The position numbers and the translations under genes are program-made. Below the pieces are notes generated by a model. The model was not told the DNA's origin, did not search any database, and saw only the letters and a program-made list of their open reading frames with translations. From contig NC_052619.1 in assembly GCF_016545825.1 (NCBI RefSeq), forward strand, positions 47,058,127 to 47,122,126: 64,000 nt of DNA, given 5' to 3'. Of the stretch, positions 50,001 to 62,215 are shown one piece after another (position 1 is the first letter of the stretch; each line of letters begins with the position of its first letter). The stretch is from Eucalyptus grandis. Lineage: Eukaryota; Streptophyta; Magnoliopsida; Myrtales; Myrtaceae.

Positions 50001-50404
50001 TTCAGACAGATACGCAGGGGATGATATGCATCCACGGGAAAAGCGTCGTACACCTGCATGGTAAGCAGGGTTTATGCAGATTGCATGAACCTATTTAGTT
50101 GGTCTAATAAGTATGGAAATATCAAAGGTTTCCTTTCTGGGTGATTTTGCTTGCTGATCTGAGTCATCTTTGTTTCTCAAGGTGCGATCGGATTTTATGG
50201 TATGGGGAAGGCCTTCATCAGCAATCCTATGTCCGTGGTGAGTCAAGGTTCTCGGACCACAGACCGGTTTATGGCATTTTCTATGCTGAGGTAGAATCGA
50301 GCCATACACGGTTAAGGAAAAGCACAAGCTATACTAGTTCGAGAGTTCAGGTCGAGGAACTACTTCCATATTCGCATGGATACACTGAATTAAACTTTTT
50401 CTGA
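47045..50404 (+). CDS. Type I inositol-polyphosphate 5-phosphatase, ten exons, frame broken twice
   Basis: The family removes the 5-phosphate from inositol phosphates and phosphoinositides, lowering IP3 and PIP2 signalling. Exons are 47045-47074, 47217-47304, 47726-47794, 47944-48028, 48124-48228, 48311-49138, 49251-49444, 49677-49785, 49912-50060 and 50182-50404. Conserved blocks are [94 protein letters not shown] and [10 protein letters not shown], so all catalytic motifs survive. In exon 6 the frame shifts by +1 near 48635-48642 (in-frame TAG at 48642) and again by +1 near 48847-48855 (TAG at 48859). Discounting the two extra bases gives about 625 codons. The intron after 49785 has a GC donor. 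Either two homopolymer errors or a recent pseudogene would explain the breaks. Confidence 0.85.
48675..48846 (+). repeat. In-gene minisatellite coding [11 protein letters not shown] repeats
   Basis: Five perfect-length 15-base units (cgacggagYgattcc) run from 48736 to 48810, each coding RRSDS. They are flanked by 18-base variants coding R-P/R-SDYS. Homologues carry a few RPSDYS-type units in this linker. Here the array is expanded. Confidence 0.8.
49786..49911 (+). other. GC-AG intron in the 5-phosphatase gene
   Basis: Protein homology places the boundary after LLENDQ, where the DNA reads cag/gcatgt. The next exon opens after ttgttgcag with LRIEQRRG. No in-frame GT donor fits, so a GC donor is the simplest reading. 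Confidence 0.7.
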
Positions 50405-53400
50405 ATGACGATGGAACAGCGACTAATACCAGGTACTCTGCCTCTGTCTCTGTCTCTGTCTCTCTATCTTCCCTCCCTCTGGAGGTCACGAATGCTTTGC
50501 CAGGCATTAACCGTCACCCTGGACATAATGACCTCTCTAAAAGGAGCAAATCTTATAAGTCATTAAGATTACTTGTCTTTTTCTACTGGTTTATACTAGA
50601 GATAGGAGCTTACCCGGGAACTCCATTCCTCTTTAGACATTTCGATTCTGAAGTATCACTTGCATTATGTAACCCAGGCACAATACTGGAGCTTTATCAT
50701 ATTCCTTGTCTTGTTGGGGGGCCTAAAGTTACAACGGTCGGGCAGCTGTTTCAGAAACATGAAGGATACATTTTTTCTAAAGAGGATCTGAATTTTGCTC
50801 ATCTTTTGGAGATTTGAGCATTTGGAGCGTCTATGGTGAAGTCACCTGAAATCACTTCTTCAAAAGAGGTACGACTAGTTGGCCAATATTCTAGTCTTTT
50901 GTGTTTGGACACTCTTCCAAGCAAAATTCTTGAGTTTTCTTGCATGTTCTTATTCATCTTTAGGACTTCTGGTCCCCATTTGCAGGCGGAAATCACTTGA
51001 AAGAGTCTCCTTGGAAGGATGATGGGGACCTTGCCTCACCCACTAACCGAAAAAGGTTCAGCTCTCACTTGTTTTACCTTTATTGGTTTTGCTGTAGAAC
51101 TTTATCTTTTTCCTCACCTTGATTAATTCCTTTTTTCCTTTTGCTGACCAGGCCTAAATACTGCTAACTTTGCTAACCTACTCACGACGATAAAAAAAAC
51201 TACATAGTCTTAGCTGCGGAGCTTACAGCTTCAGTACATATCAAAACAAAAGATGCAATTAAAAAGCCATATGACCGGTCGCATAATCTTCAGTGACAGC
51301 AGTTTTTGAACTCCACAATGACTAGGTAATAATCATCTTTCGGTATATTTCTGTGCTTAGAACTACATTTCTTGAACTTTGCCACTTAAGAGGTAACTGT
51401 GATTTCTATTATCTTCATGCAGGATAGGACTTCACCAGGCCAGAGTTGCAAGTTCCAGACCAAAGATTATTTGATTCTTTATTCTAATTTCTTCAGGAGA
51501 TTATTTTTTTAACCCTTTTGTGAATTTAAAGAGAAGGAAGAACGGGAAAACACAATCATTTGGGTACTCCCCCTTTTTGTTTTAAATGCATATAGAAGTG
51601 AAGCATTTGATGATTTTTGTAAGGTTCTTCATTATTAAAAGTGATGGAGGATCATAGAGAAAAGAAGGAAAATGGAAAGAAAAAGCTGAAACGCTCTTGT
51701 TCTTATGCTTGTCTTGTTGCTGATGATTATACTGAAAAGGCAGTTTTCTTGATCATCTCTCTTCTCACAGTCATATTTTATTTTATTTTTTTAATCTATT
51801 TTGTTTTTATTTAAATGCTCCTTTAGTTTTAGGTTATCCTCTGTGAGTGTGAAATAACAAACTCCAAAAAGCAGCAAGAGGACAATCCTCGCAGCTTTGG
51901 CAGATATAATGGATTTCATGATTGATGAACTCCCCAATGGCGGGTTCTATAATTACTTTATTTGGAGGGTTATGTGTGTGTGGCTTTGTACCCGTTTGAG
52001 GATGTCTTAAAAGAAGTGCAAGTTTTGCTTAAATAGCATTGGCCAGTACTTTAAAAGGAACGAGGACAGAGGAATGAAACTTGGATTTGGCACGCCTGAA
52101 TTTACAAGGAGATGCTCCTGTCGTGAGGAGAACTCAGGGCATGCCTGCTCTGCCACACAGTAATATGCTGAGCCAGAGCATTAAGCGAATAGTATTGTAC
52201 TGATCTTCCTGTAGTAATTCACTGAGTGGTATATGCAAGCGTGGGAAAGAACAGGAAGGAATCCCCATCTGTGTGAACTAGACACGTTAACAAAGGATCA
52301 ATAACACCAATTACTAAGGGCAAACAATTTCGTAGCTGGGCCACCACCGAGTTTCGGCTTGCACCTTACCGGACCCGTTAGATGAGTGAGGTGTACGTCA
52401 CAAGGCAGAGTCATTTTCCTGGTACAATTGTCAGATGGTATCTTGGGTTAGCCTTTACATTTCAGACTAAGTTTGTCTCTTCGTCTTGTCAAAAATATAT
52501 CATCCACGCTGTGGCTAGGGCGTTCGTCCAGAGTTACTTTTTTTGTAGCTTGAGTTCAAGTAGTTGCACCAATGAGAATTTAACCTGTGATCTTCCGCCA
52601 CTTGACCAAGTCTATGGGATTTCGGTTTGAATTACCTAAGTAAAGTTCCATGTCATGTAAAGAAAAGGGTTGAGAGATGATCTATGACAGAACACTCACC
52701 ACATTTGACGACATTCTATTTGTTGTCTTATTTTTTGAAAAGGCAATTCAGTTCAGCTCGATTGTGTTCCAACTTGGATCGGATCACTTTGGCTTTGCTC
52801 AGTCATGTCAACAAGCTGATGTGAACGGAAAATGAGGTTATGTAAAGATGCAATGTTTCAAATTGAAAAAAGGAAAGGCTTATCCTTGCCTTGCGCATGG
52901 CAAATAGGCATGCTCTATAAATGAATTTAAAATGAAGGAACCTTATTTTGCTAGGTCCTGAATTCTCATGCGAGTACTTCTTTTAATGTGCAGAAAGGGC
53001 CAGGACCAGCAAGAAACACTCTTTTTATCTGCTGCTTCATGACGACTTTCTGAGTAAGAATGAAGTCAAAAGGCCCAAAACCCATTCATTTTTTTTTTGT
53101 CAAAAAAGGAAAAAGAAAACCAAGTGGTTGACATGCACAAGCAAAGAATAAAGTTTATTTATGAGTTGCTGAAAGATGCTTCTGCTGCTTATTCTGAACC
53201 CCCAAAATTATTTTTTCTGAGTGCTTTAATCATACTTACAGTTACAGAGCACAGGGATGATGAAGAAGGTTGTGTGGCAATTATTTTGTCACTTGATCAT
53301 GCTTTGGATCTGACAATATAGACATTCTGGCAGAGATCGTGGAGACTAGTTCTGATAAACAGCGCCAAATTTTGCTCAGTGCGTTTGTTGTGTCCTCCAG

Positions 53401-55470
53401 TATGTGTGCATAATTGCTGAGCATTGAGAAAGCCTGGATGACAAAAGCTGCTTGCAATGTCAATTGCCTGCATAGATCAACCGACTTGGGTTTTTATCTC
53501 AAATTTTTAATCAGCTCACTTGATCTCAGATAAAATTGCTCGAGCTGAGGCTTTGCCACATCAGTCCTCTGCATTCTGGACCTGTTTTTCATTGTTTTCG
53601 CTCCAAGAATTGAACATCAACAAAAATTTCTGGACTACCATTAAGTCACGGAGTGGAAACTATAGAAGCCCATTCCAAAATCCAATTTCTAAGTGATCGA
53701 CGTTCTGACTCAAGATTGAGCTCTACTCTATTTTGCCATGTTCTGTGATAAAATTTGTGAGTATTTTCGCCTCCTTACCTGTTTTTTCAGGTCAAGACAA
53801 ATTCTCACTGCTCTGGTCCAAATCCAAGTGAAAACCCATGTTTGTTCAATAGCTTTAGGCCTTACCAAGTAATACTTAATTCAGCAGACAAGTAAGGAAC
53901 ATCATATTTTCAGGATCAATTGGTCCCCTGTGGCAGCAAAAACATGGCTTTGGGTGAGATTCACTTTTCCTTAACAAGAGGATGATGGAGACATTGCATC
54001 AGGTACATGCCTGTCAAAGGCTGGTCCTCTTTTTTGACTCTTTTTTGGAGTGTTTCTGCAGCGAATATTGAAAGCATATAGCAGTCACTTTAGTCCTAGA
54101 TTTTTCAGTCCAATATTTGCACATGTCCTGGACTCTGCTGCACATAATTCACTCATTTCCTGTATTAAAAAAAAAAAAACTTACTGAACTCCACTAAGCA
54201 AGCACCATGAGCCTACGAGATCGGTTTGGGGCATAACTCAGCTATCTGATCAGACAACTTATCTGGGTTTCTTCTCTTGTTATTGGAAAAAAAAGATAGG
54301 AAAAAAATAAAAAACAAGACTTATATGTCTTCATGGCGAGTGACTCTTTTGTGTTATACCCTGAGCGAAGCATGTCTTCCTAATAGCACCAGATTATATA
54401 ACTCATGAACTGTATCAATATCGCAAACAGGGCATTGTCTGATATGATTTATATCTGGCGATTAATTTCATTCATCACATCAGTGATTCATTAAAATCTC
54501 ACAGAAGTTAGTGTGCCGTGGTAGCTAAAATTTTGTTGTCTGCATCTGCGCAAGTTAAAGAGGTTAAAATCAGACAATATTAATGGCTTAGATAAAAATG
54601 AAAAAAAGGAAAATTCAGAGATGGATAACGAAATGATGTGAGCTTTTCCCCTTTCGCTGAACAAGGGAAAGAAGGGTAAATTTTTTTGGGTATTTGACTC
54701 ACATTCACACATGTCAGTGAAGCTTTTCTGAGAGCTGTTCAAGCTCTCCTCTTTCTTTTAATCCTTTTTCTAGGACAAGTAACTTTCCTTTTTCACTGGG
54801 GAGATAAAAAACAACGTGTTTTCTTGGCTCTTCTTTTGCTGTGACTATGAAATCCTTGAAAAGAGCTGGACCAGTGTGCTGATCTGTCGGTTAAAATTTG
54901 GGAGTGACAATCTGGGGTGCTTTTTAAAAATTCCCTTTGAATTGGTATGTACTTCCACATACACTTTGGCTGCTTTTGCTGGACAAATCATAATTTCATG
55001 TTGCGGATATCATAGAAAAGGAGGGTTGTGTAATTATCAGAATGAGCAGGGTGTTCATGTTTGTAGCTGGAGAAACAACTCAAGCAAGTCCTTTTTGACG
55101 GAAAAGTTGAGCAAACAGAGGGAAAAAGATCGAGTGCATAACTAAACTTTACGAGGATATCATAAATACATTATGAAGATTAACCTCTAATACTCTCGCT
55201 AATTTATATCAGCTTATTTCTGCATATGCTAACATTAAGCTTCTGATCTTGAACGATAGCTTAGCATGTACTTAAACTATGAAGGAAGTGTTAACGTAAC
55301 TTGATTTACTAAAAAAAATGACATACTTATATTAGTTATTTAAACGAGTCCATCTCTTCGGTTTTTTTTTTAGAACCCAATACTCTAGATTTTGGCATCC
55401 GTAGCATCAATCACAAGTCACTAGTAATCAGCCATGGAATTGCAAGAGAAGGCAGTATAATCCATTCTTC
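50405..55470. other. Downstream flank of the 5-phosphatase gene; no convincing gene
   Basis: The 3' UTR should start here. Open frames at 50497-50817 (106 residues), 52382-52630, 53097-53321 and 54816-55145 (109 residues, rich in Cys, Phe and Ser) have no recognised domain. Sequence is only moderately AT-rich to about 54200, so a spliced 3' UTR or a non-coding transcript is possible but cannot be shown. Confidence 0.4.
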
Positions 55471-55522
55471 AATCTTTATGCAACTCTTAGTCCAAAAAAA
55501 AAAAAAAATCTTCATGCAACTC
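55471..55522 (-). repeat. Micro-retroinsertion: TTAGTCC-poly(A) with flanking direct repeat
   Basis: aatctttatgcaactc (55471-55486) and aatcttcatgcaactc (55507-55522) flank ttagtcc plus a run of A. One mismatch in 16. Confidence 0.65.
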
Positions 55523-56784
55523 CAGTAGTTGGGCTATGGGCCAAAGGGGTGCTTCTGCAACTTTGAGCCCGCCCCAACAGCAACCAATGAAAAAAAGGAC
55601 TGAAGAAGAACTTAAGTGGTGATTGTGAGTCTTTAAATTAATCATCACTTAACAAGCTCTTTCCCAATCCAATGTGGCAAAAAGTAAAAAAAGAAAAAAT
55701 AATTTAATGGCCTTTGTTATAACATGAGCTCTGTCCGTACAAGCCTACTAGTTAATCTTAACCGTTGATCATATGGGCTCTACGATCTAATAGTTGATAT
55801 GTTTTGAGTTGATATGAATTAAGAAGTTGCTAATGTTGCTAATCTATGTAAAATTTGAAATGACCCATATGTGAATATAAGTATGGAGGTGATTTATGTT
55901 TAGATCTTACACTTGGCATTATATATAGAGGTGAAATAGAGAAAGAATCACCTTATTATTAATGAGGATTTTTAGGTCCACAATTTGTGTAAAGAATTTT
56001 TTGCACATTTATTGTCAGGCGGATGATATGTATAACTTACATGTATGTACAACTAAATTTATCCACATGTCATGTATTCGACAGTGAATATGTAAAAGTA
56101 TTTTTATGAAACATCGTTCGATCTAGCTCTATCTAATGTATCTAATATGAAAATAAAGAGTTATATCATATCCATTTTGTATAATTCGTTTTACATAAAT
56201 TACGGATTGTTAAACCCTCAAACCCATTATTTAGGCCACCGGATTATATATACATACATATATATATATATATATTATATACGCATAAGAATCAATTCGC
56301 CATCATGTCGTGCTGAGTTTTCAGATCCAAATTGAATAAAGTAGGGATTTCTCACTAATAACTCTGGGCTTTATTCCTAACATTGTCACCAATTGGAAAA
56401 GAAATTTAAAGCGTGGGCTTTCCTCAACAAAACAACCCAAATAACATATCATAAAAAAAAAAGAAAAAGGAATTGAAGCATCGCAAGATATGAGAAAAAA
56501 GATGTACATGGCAGAACAATTTTAATTGACATTGTTAAAATGTACACCGTTGCTCTCTCCCCCTACTTAAAATTCAGATCCTCAGAGAGAGGGCCAAAAA
56601 AAAAAAAAAAAAAAAAAAAATAGAGGCAATACTTTTCAAGCTACCCCAAGAACTGGCATAGGCTGCACAACATGGTGATAAAGGACGGAATCAGGTACTA
56701 AGGCTCAGTTGATCTGTCTACTTAACGGGCATACAAGGACACACCGTCCCTTGCGATGCGTAAGGATGAGCAAATCTGGAATTA

Positions 56785-58112
56785 CTACAGGTGAAGGTTG
56801 CGTTGACGGGCATGATCTTCAATGTGGAATCCGTCCAATGCCATTTGCTTTTTCCGGCATTCGACCGAACAGTACACCCCGAGGTTGAAGCTGCATTCAA
56901 AGATTCAAGCATTTCCAAAGATTCAGAACACCCCTTATACAGCTAGGTATAATCTGTTCAATCCATGAGAAATGCTGGGGTTAATGACTCAGAATCTGTG
57001 CTTTTAATTATCTTACTCGCTAAAAGTTATGAATTACCCTTTGGTAGCAACTAATTATAGAAAAAAAAAGCCTTATTTAAATTCAGATTTGGAGCGATTT
57101 TGATGTTAATGACAAATTGGTTTTTTCTTTTTTTGGTTATCCAGCAAGGTCGAATATAGTGCTCTAATTGCTTTAAATGTAAAACTCTGATAGATAATGC
57201 AAATATTCCTGATAATTGCTCTTGTTGAGAAGGTCTCAAGGAAATGCAAAAGTTATTATTTGAAAAAAAGATATCACAGAAAAATAAAAGAATTTCAACT
57301 TAGAAAATATATACCGTAAACCCTAAAATAACAAAGGGAAATTAGAATATGCGCAGCCAATATAATATCTTTTTCATAGAAACAACCTTACGATTTGGCT
57401 ACGTAAATACATACATATCCCCCATTGCAAAAAATTTTAACTATATTTTTCTCAGCTTCTTCATTCGAAAGGGCATAACCTTCCGGCATATAAAGAATTT
57501 ACGCTCAACACATCTTAGACTTTCTAAAAAAAAAAAAAAAAAAAATTAAAGAATGAATAGAAAAGAGGAAAAAAAGGAATCTAATCAAACCAAAGAAACG
57601 ATCATAATCTGTAATTACAAGTAAAGGCAAGAGACGCACCCGTACATATACAGATCGGTGTCCCTTGGAAGCTTCTTCTTGCACCACGAACATCTCTCAA
57701 GAATCTCCTTCGGAAACCCTACACGATGAGAATGGCTCTCGCTGATTTCTGAACATGATCTGATCAAGTCGCTCTTTCGCGCATCGTGCAACCCGATCAA
57801 CGGTATTGACGACGTAGGCGGGTCTCCATCCCGAGCCGGATCCACGTTGTTCTCGATGGCTGAGTCTTGACCATGCCGATCTTGCTCGTGTCCGGCAGAG
57901 GTGAGCCAATCTTGGAGATTCTCAGCCAATGTTGACTCGACGTTATTCTCGACGGCCGAGTCTTGACCATGCTGATCTCGCTCGTGTCCGGCCAGGGTGA
58001 GCCGATCTTGGGGATGCTCAGCCAATATCAACTCGGCGGCAGGCCGTGTGCCGGCTTCTCGGATGCTCTCAGAAGGCTCGACGTCGATGACGTGATGTCT
58101 CGGGGACGGCAT
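56785..58112 (-). CDS. FLZ (FCS-like zinc finger) protein, unit A copy, intact
   Basis: Two exons on the minus strand: 58112-57640 and 56890-56785, with donor GTGCGT and acceptor GAATGCAG, joined in phase to give 192 residues. The FLZ domain spans the splice site. CSWC (CSWCKKKLPRDTDLYMYG) ends exon 1 and CSVEC (LGVYCSVECRKKQMALD) opens exon 2, so all four zinc cysteines are present. Plant FLZ proteins usually act as adaptors for the SnRK1 kinase, so a regulatory scaffold role is inferred, not seen. The N-terminus is acidic and repetitive: two ~32-residue repeats ending HGQDSA-ENNV (about residues 30-95). I know no FLZ protein with this repeat. The ATG at 58112 opens MPSPRHHVIDVEPSES and is conserved in unit B. 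Confidence 0.82.
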
Positions 58113-58362
58113 TATGGTTGCTCGCTAGCCTCTGCGTTGATTAGATGGCTGCTCAGTAGATGAAAGAAGATGAAGGCCCTTCGAATATGAAGAAGGTGGG
58201 GGAAGAACACAAAGGGAACGCTAAGGGAAGATCTTATGATAAGATCGAAGACGGATCTTGGAGAAGAAGAGAGCGCACAAGAAATGAATTCGTAGGATTG
58301 CGAGGAGATGATTTAATCAGGGTTTTAGTGGGGGTTTTACTTTGGAATTCTTTTGTATAGAA

Positions 58363-58373
58363 GGTTTAAATAA
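58363..58373 (-). promoter_or_regulatory. Candidate TATA element of the unit A FLZ gene
   Basis: The minus strand reads cttatttaaac about 255 bp upstream of the ATG. The same word is retained in unit B near 62466. Motif and conservation only. Confidence 0.3.
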
Positions 58374-59298
58374 GGCTTGAAGGACTTGTGAAACAGAAAG
58401 GTTTCCTAACCGTCTACTTAACTAATCACTTTGAGTGATGTATTTTTCTTGAAATATTTTTGGATGATAGCACGCATGTAACCTTTTTTGTATACACCTT
58501 TCTTTTTTTTTTTTTAAATTTTTTTCATAAGTGAGCTTTTCCGACCCACCTTTGATTAATTTTATGATTAGTTTAAGAGGTTGAATGGTTAAAACTCTAG
58601 AATTGTAGTGGATAAAATAACTGAAGTAAAATTTTCCTTCCAATGGAGGGATAAGCCATATGTACCCTTCCTTTTTTTGAAAAAAATTGGCTACATCTTT
58701 GGCCCGGAGAAAAAATTATTTATCAAATAATAGATTCTATCTCATTCAAATTCCAATTAAATTCGATTTCCTTCTTTTCCTTTTCTTTTTTCGAAGGTCC
58801 GATACCCATGATGCCAAGAAAGGACTATCCACTCAGAAAATAAGTTTTATAGAAAAAAGGAATTTATGAAAAGTACACTGTCAGTGTGAAGTATTTTGTA
58901 CGCATGCAGTCATGAAATAGAAATTTTCATCTACCCATTGGACTGAACTAATTTAGCAAATGAAAACCTGTATACAGGATAATATGTGAGCCCTATTTGT
59001 ATAGTGGTGTATTTCCACCATTAGTACACCAAATAAAAGTTAATGCAGATACTCCAATTTAGCAACCGCATATACCTTTAGCTATCGGAGTAATTCATGA
59101 TTTTAACCACTAGACGAAACTAAAAAATAACGTGCCATGTAGTTATATGATTGGCAACTTATTACAAGGGAATTATTGACAATTACACATAGCTGGAAAA
59201 AAGAAAAAAAAAACACAACTTAGGTCAATCGTTAATAACAAAGATTTTCAACTTCTCGCATCAATCCAATAAAGTCAAAAGCCCTCTCTAAGGATACA
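58374..59298. other. Spacer inside unit A, no gene seen
   Basis: AT-rich DNA between the two FLZ genes, matched by 62476-63380 in unit B. No coding sequence recognised. Confidence 0.5.
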
Positions 59299-59442
59299 TT
59301 TGCAACTGATTTACATTTTTTTTTTGAGGACTTCATCGTCTTTTCATCATCTTTGCTGAGTCCAAAATCGTTTGCAACTCATTTAAATATTTTCTTGAGG
59401 ACTTCATCGTCTTTTCATCATCCTTGCTGAGTCCAAAATCGT
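59299..59442. repeat. 72-bp tandem duplication at the 3' side of the small FLZ gene (unit A only)
   Basis: A block starting tttgcaactgatttacattt at 59299 recurs as tttgcaactcatttaaatat at 59371, each running through gaggacttcatcgtc and gctgagtccaaaatcg. Unit B has a single copy near 63379, so the duplication arose after the units separated, or unit B lost one copy. Confidence 0.75.
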
Positions 59443-59602
59443 TTCTATTGAACCCATCCAATGCGATCTGATTGTCGTGATAATCTGATGAACAAAATGG
59501 GCAATCACTCTACATATAAACAACCTTATTTGGCTCAAATTCCTTCTTGCACAAGTTACACGTCTTGATACTCCCCAAATAACCCAAATTTGTCACCTTC
59601 AT
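59440..59602 (-). pseudogene. Small FLZ-like gene, unit A copy, premature stop
   Basis: From ATG at 59602 the minus strand reads MKVTNLGYLGSIKTCNLCKK and on to VVYM, then TAG at 59512-59510 inside the FLZ motif where Tyr is expected. The frame continues as SDCPFCSSDYHDNQIALDG. The first zinc pair (CNLC) is intact, but the second pair reads C-S-S-D-Y, so the fourth cysteine is lost. Both defects argue for a pseudogene. Confidence 0.7.
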
Positions 59603-60632
59603 GGATCTTCTTTGACGTAGACAGTTTTGGTTGGGTGACTTCATAAAAAATACCCTCAATACGCAAACGGGTCCTTACAATCAACAAGATGGAAACTTGT
59701 TGGTATTGCTATTATTCATTGAATTTTAAATAAACTATCCATTATATTTTGCCTATTAGAGGTTGGGTTAAATTTATGGTTAGAAGATTTGAAAGTGACG
59801 TACGTTTACTAGTCCTAAATATGTCTATGTGAATATCAATAAAAAAAAAAGCAGGATGATATTGTCACATATAGTGAAATAATCTTAACGGGTTGCCAAT
59901 TTGATTGTGCATAAGTGTAAAGGATTTTTTGCACATTTATCATCAGGCAGATGATATGTATAACTTACATGTATGTACAACTAATTCATCCACATATCAT
60001 GTATTCAACAGTGAATGTGTAAAAGACTTTTTATGAAACATCGTTCAATCTAACTCTATCTAATGTATCTAATACAAAAAAAGAGTTATATCACATCCAT
60101 TTTGTATAATTCGTTTTACATAAGTTACGTGTTGTTAAACTCTCAAACCCATTATTTAGGCCACCGGATTTTATATATTATATACGCATAAGAATCAATT
60201 CGCCATCATGTCATGTTGAGTTTTCAGATCCAAATTGAATAAAGTAGGGATTTTCACTAATAACTCCGGGCTTTATTCCTAATATTGTCACCAATTGGAA
60301 AAGAAATTTAAAGCGTGGGCTTTCCTCAACATGACAAAACAAATAACATATCGTAGAAAAAAAAAATTGAAGCATCGCAAGATATGAGAAAAAGATGTAC
60401 ATCGCAGAACAATTTTAATTGACATTGTTAAAATGTACACCATTGCTCTCTCCCCCTACTTAAAATTCAGACCCTCAAAGAGAGGGCAAAAAAAATAGAG
60501 GCAATACTTTTCAAGCTACCCCAAGAACTGGCATAGGCTGCACAACATGGTGATAAAGGCTCAGTTGATCTGTCTACTTAACAGGCATACAAGGACACAC
60601 CATCCCTTGCGAACGCGTATGGATGAGCAAAT

Positions 60633-62215
60633 CTACAGGTGAAGGTTGCGTTGACGCGCCTGATCTTCTTTGTGGTACCCGTCCATTAGCATTTGGCTTT
60701 TCCGGCATTCGACCGAACAGTACACCCCGAGGTTGAAGCTGCATTCAAAGATTTAAGCATTTCCAAAGATTCAGAACACCCCTTATGCAGCTAGGTATAA
60801 TCTATTTAATCCATGAGAAATGCTGGGGTTAATGACTCACAAGCTGTGCTTGTAATTATTTTACTCGCTAAAAGTTATGAATTACCCTTTGGTAGCAACT
60901 AATTATAGAAAAAAAAAATCCTTATTTAAATTCAGATTTGGAGCGATTTTGATGTCAATGACAAATTGGTTTTTTTTTTTTTTTTTTTTTGGTTCTCCAG
61001 CAAGGTCTAATTGCTTTAAAAGTAAAACTCTGATAGATAATGCAAATATTCCTGATAATTGCTCTTGTTGAGAAGGTCTCAAGGAAATGCAAAAGCTATT
61101 ATTTGAAAAAAAGATATCATAGAAAAATAAAAGAATTTCAACTTAGAAAATATATACCGTAAACCCTAAAATAACAAAGGGAAATTAGAATATGCGCAGC
61201 CAATATAATATGTTTTTCGTAAAAACAACCTTATGATTTGGCTACGTAAATACCTACATATCCCCTATAGCAAAAAATTTTAACAATATTTTTCTCAACT
61301 TCATCGAAAGGGCATAACCTTCCGGCATATAAAGAATTTACGTTCAACACATCTTAGACTTTCTCCAAAAAAGTAAAAATTATAATTAAGAAATGAATAG
61401 AAAAGAGGAGAAAAAAAGGAATCTAATCAAACCAAAGAAACGATCTTAATCAGTAATTACAAGTAAAGGCAAGAGAAGAATTTTCAGAGAAAAAGACTCG
61501 CACCCGTACATATACAGATCGGTGTCCCTATGAAGCTTCTTCTTGCACCACGAACATCTCTCAAGAATCTCCTTCGGAAACCCTACACGATGAGAATGGC
61601 TCTCGCTGATTTCTGAACATGATCTCATCAAGTCGCTCTTTCGCGCATCGTGCATTGACGACGTAGGCGGGTCTCCATCCCGAGCCGGATCCACGTTGTT
61701 CTCGATGGCTGAGTCTTGACCATGCTGATCTTGCTCGTGTCGAACCAAGGTGAGCCACTGTTGAAGATTCTCAGCCAATGTTGACTCGACGTTATTCTCA
61801 ACGGCCGAGTCTTGACCATGCTGATCTTGCTCGTGTCTAAGCAAGGTGAGCCAATCTTGGAGAATCTCAGCCAATGTTGATTCGACGTTATTCTCAATGG
61901 CCGAGTCTTGACCATGCTGATCTTGCTCTTGCTCTTGGGGATGTCTAACTCGACGTTATTCTCAACGGCCGAGTCTTGACCATGCTGATCTTGCTGTGAG
62001 AAGGTGAGCCAATCTTGGAGAATCTCAGCTAATGTTGACTCGACGTTATTCTCAACGGTCGAGTCTTGACCCTGCTGATCTTGCTCGTGTCCGGCCAGGG
62101 TGAGCCGATCTTGGGGATGCTCGGCCAATGTCGACTCGGAGGCAGGCCGTGTGCCGGCTTCTCGGATGCTCTCAGAAGGCTCGACGTCGATGACGTGATG
62201 TCTCGGGAGCGACAT
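60633..62215 (-). pseudogene. FLZ protein gene, unit B copy, frameshifted in exon 1
   Basis: The arrangement mirrors unit A: exon 1 62215-61504 and exon 2 60738-60633. The FLZ domain is sound (CSWCKKKLHRDTDLYMYG; VYCSVECRKSQ). The N-terminal repeat is expanded to about five units. One unit (about 61915-61960) is truncated by a deletion, after which the frame changes. Exon 1 is 712 nt against 473 in unit A, which leaves phase 1 instead of 2, so the ATG at 62215 cannot reach the zinc finger. The FLZ-compatible frame upstream opens only from TTG codons, with the first ATG just before HDARKS. A short FLZ-only product is possible, but pseudogene is the simpler call. Confidence 0.72.

Larger units (their letters stand above)
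55985..59911. repeat. Tandem duplication unit A (~3.93 kb)
   Basis: The unit starts near tgtgtaaagaattttttgc (55987) and ends at aacgggttgccaatttgatt (about 59886). It matches unit B along its length with scattered substitutions, small indels and repeat-number changes. It carries an intact two-exon FLZ gene (56785-58112) and a decayed small FLZ gene (about 59440-59602). Confidence 0.9.

Noticed and set aside
50497..50817. 106-residue frame just after the 5-phosphatase stop codon
   Set aside because: No homology to the phosphatase family, which ends at the stop at 50402. Probably 3' UTR.
54816..55145. 109-residue cysteine-containing plus-strand frame
   Set aside because: Cysteine spacing matches no secreted peptide or zinc-binding family I know, and there is no clear signal peptide or neighbouring exon.
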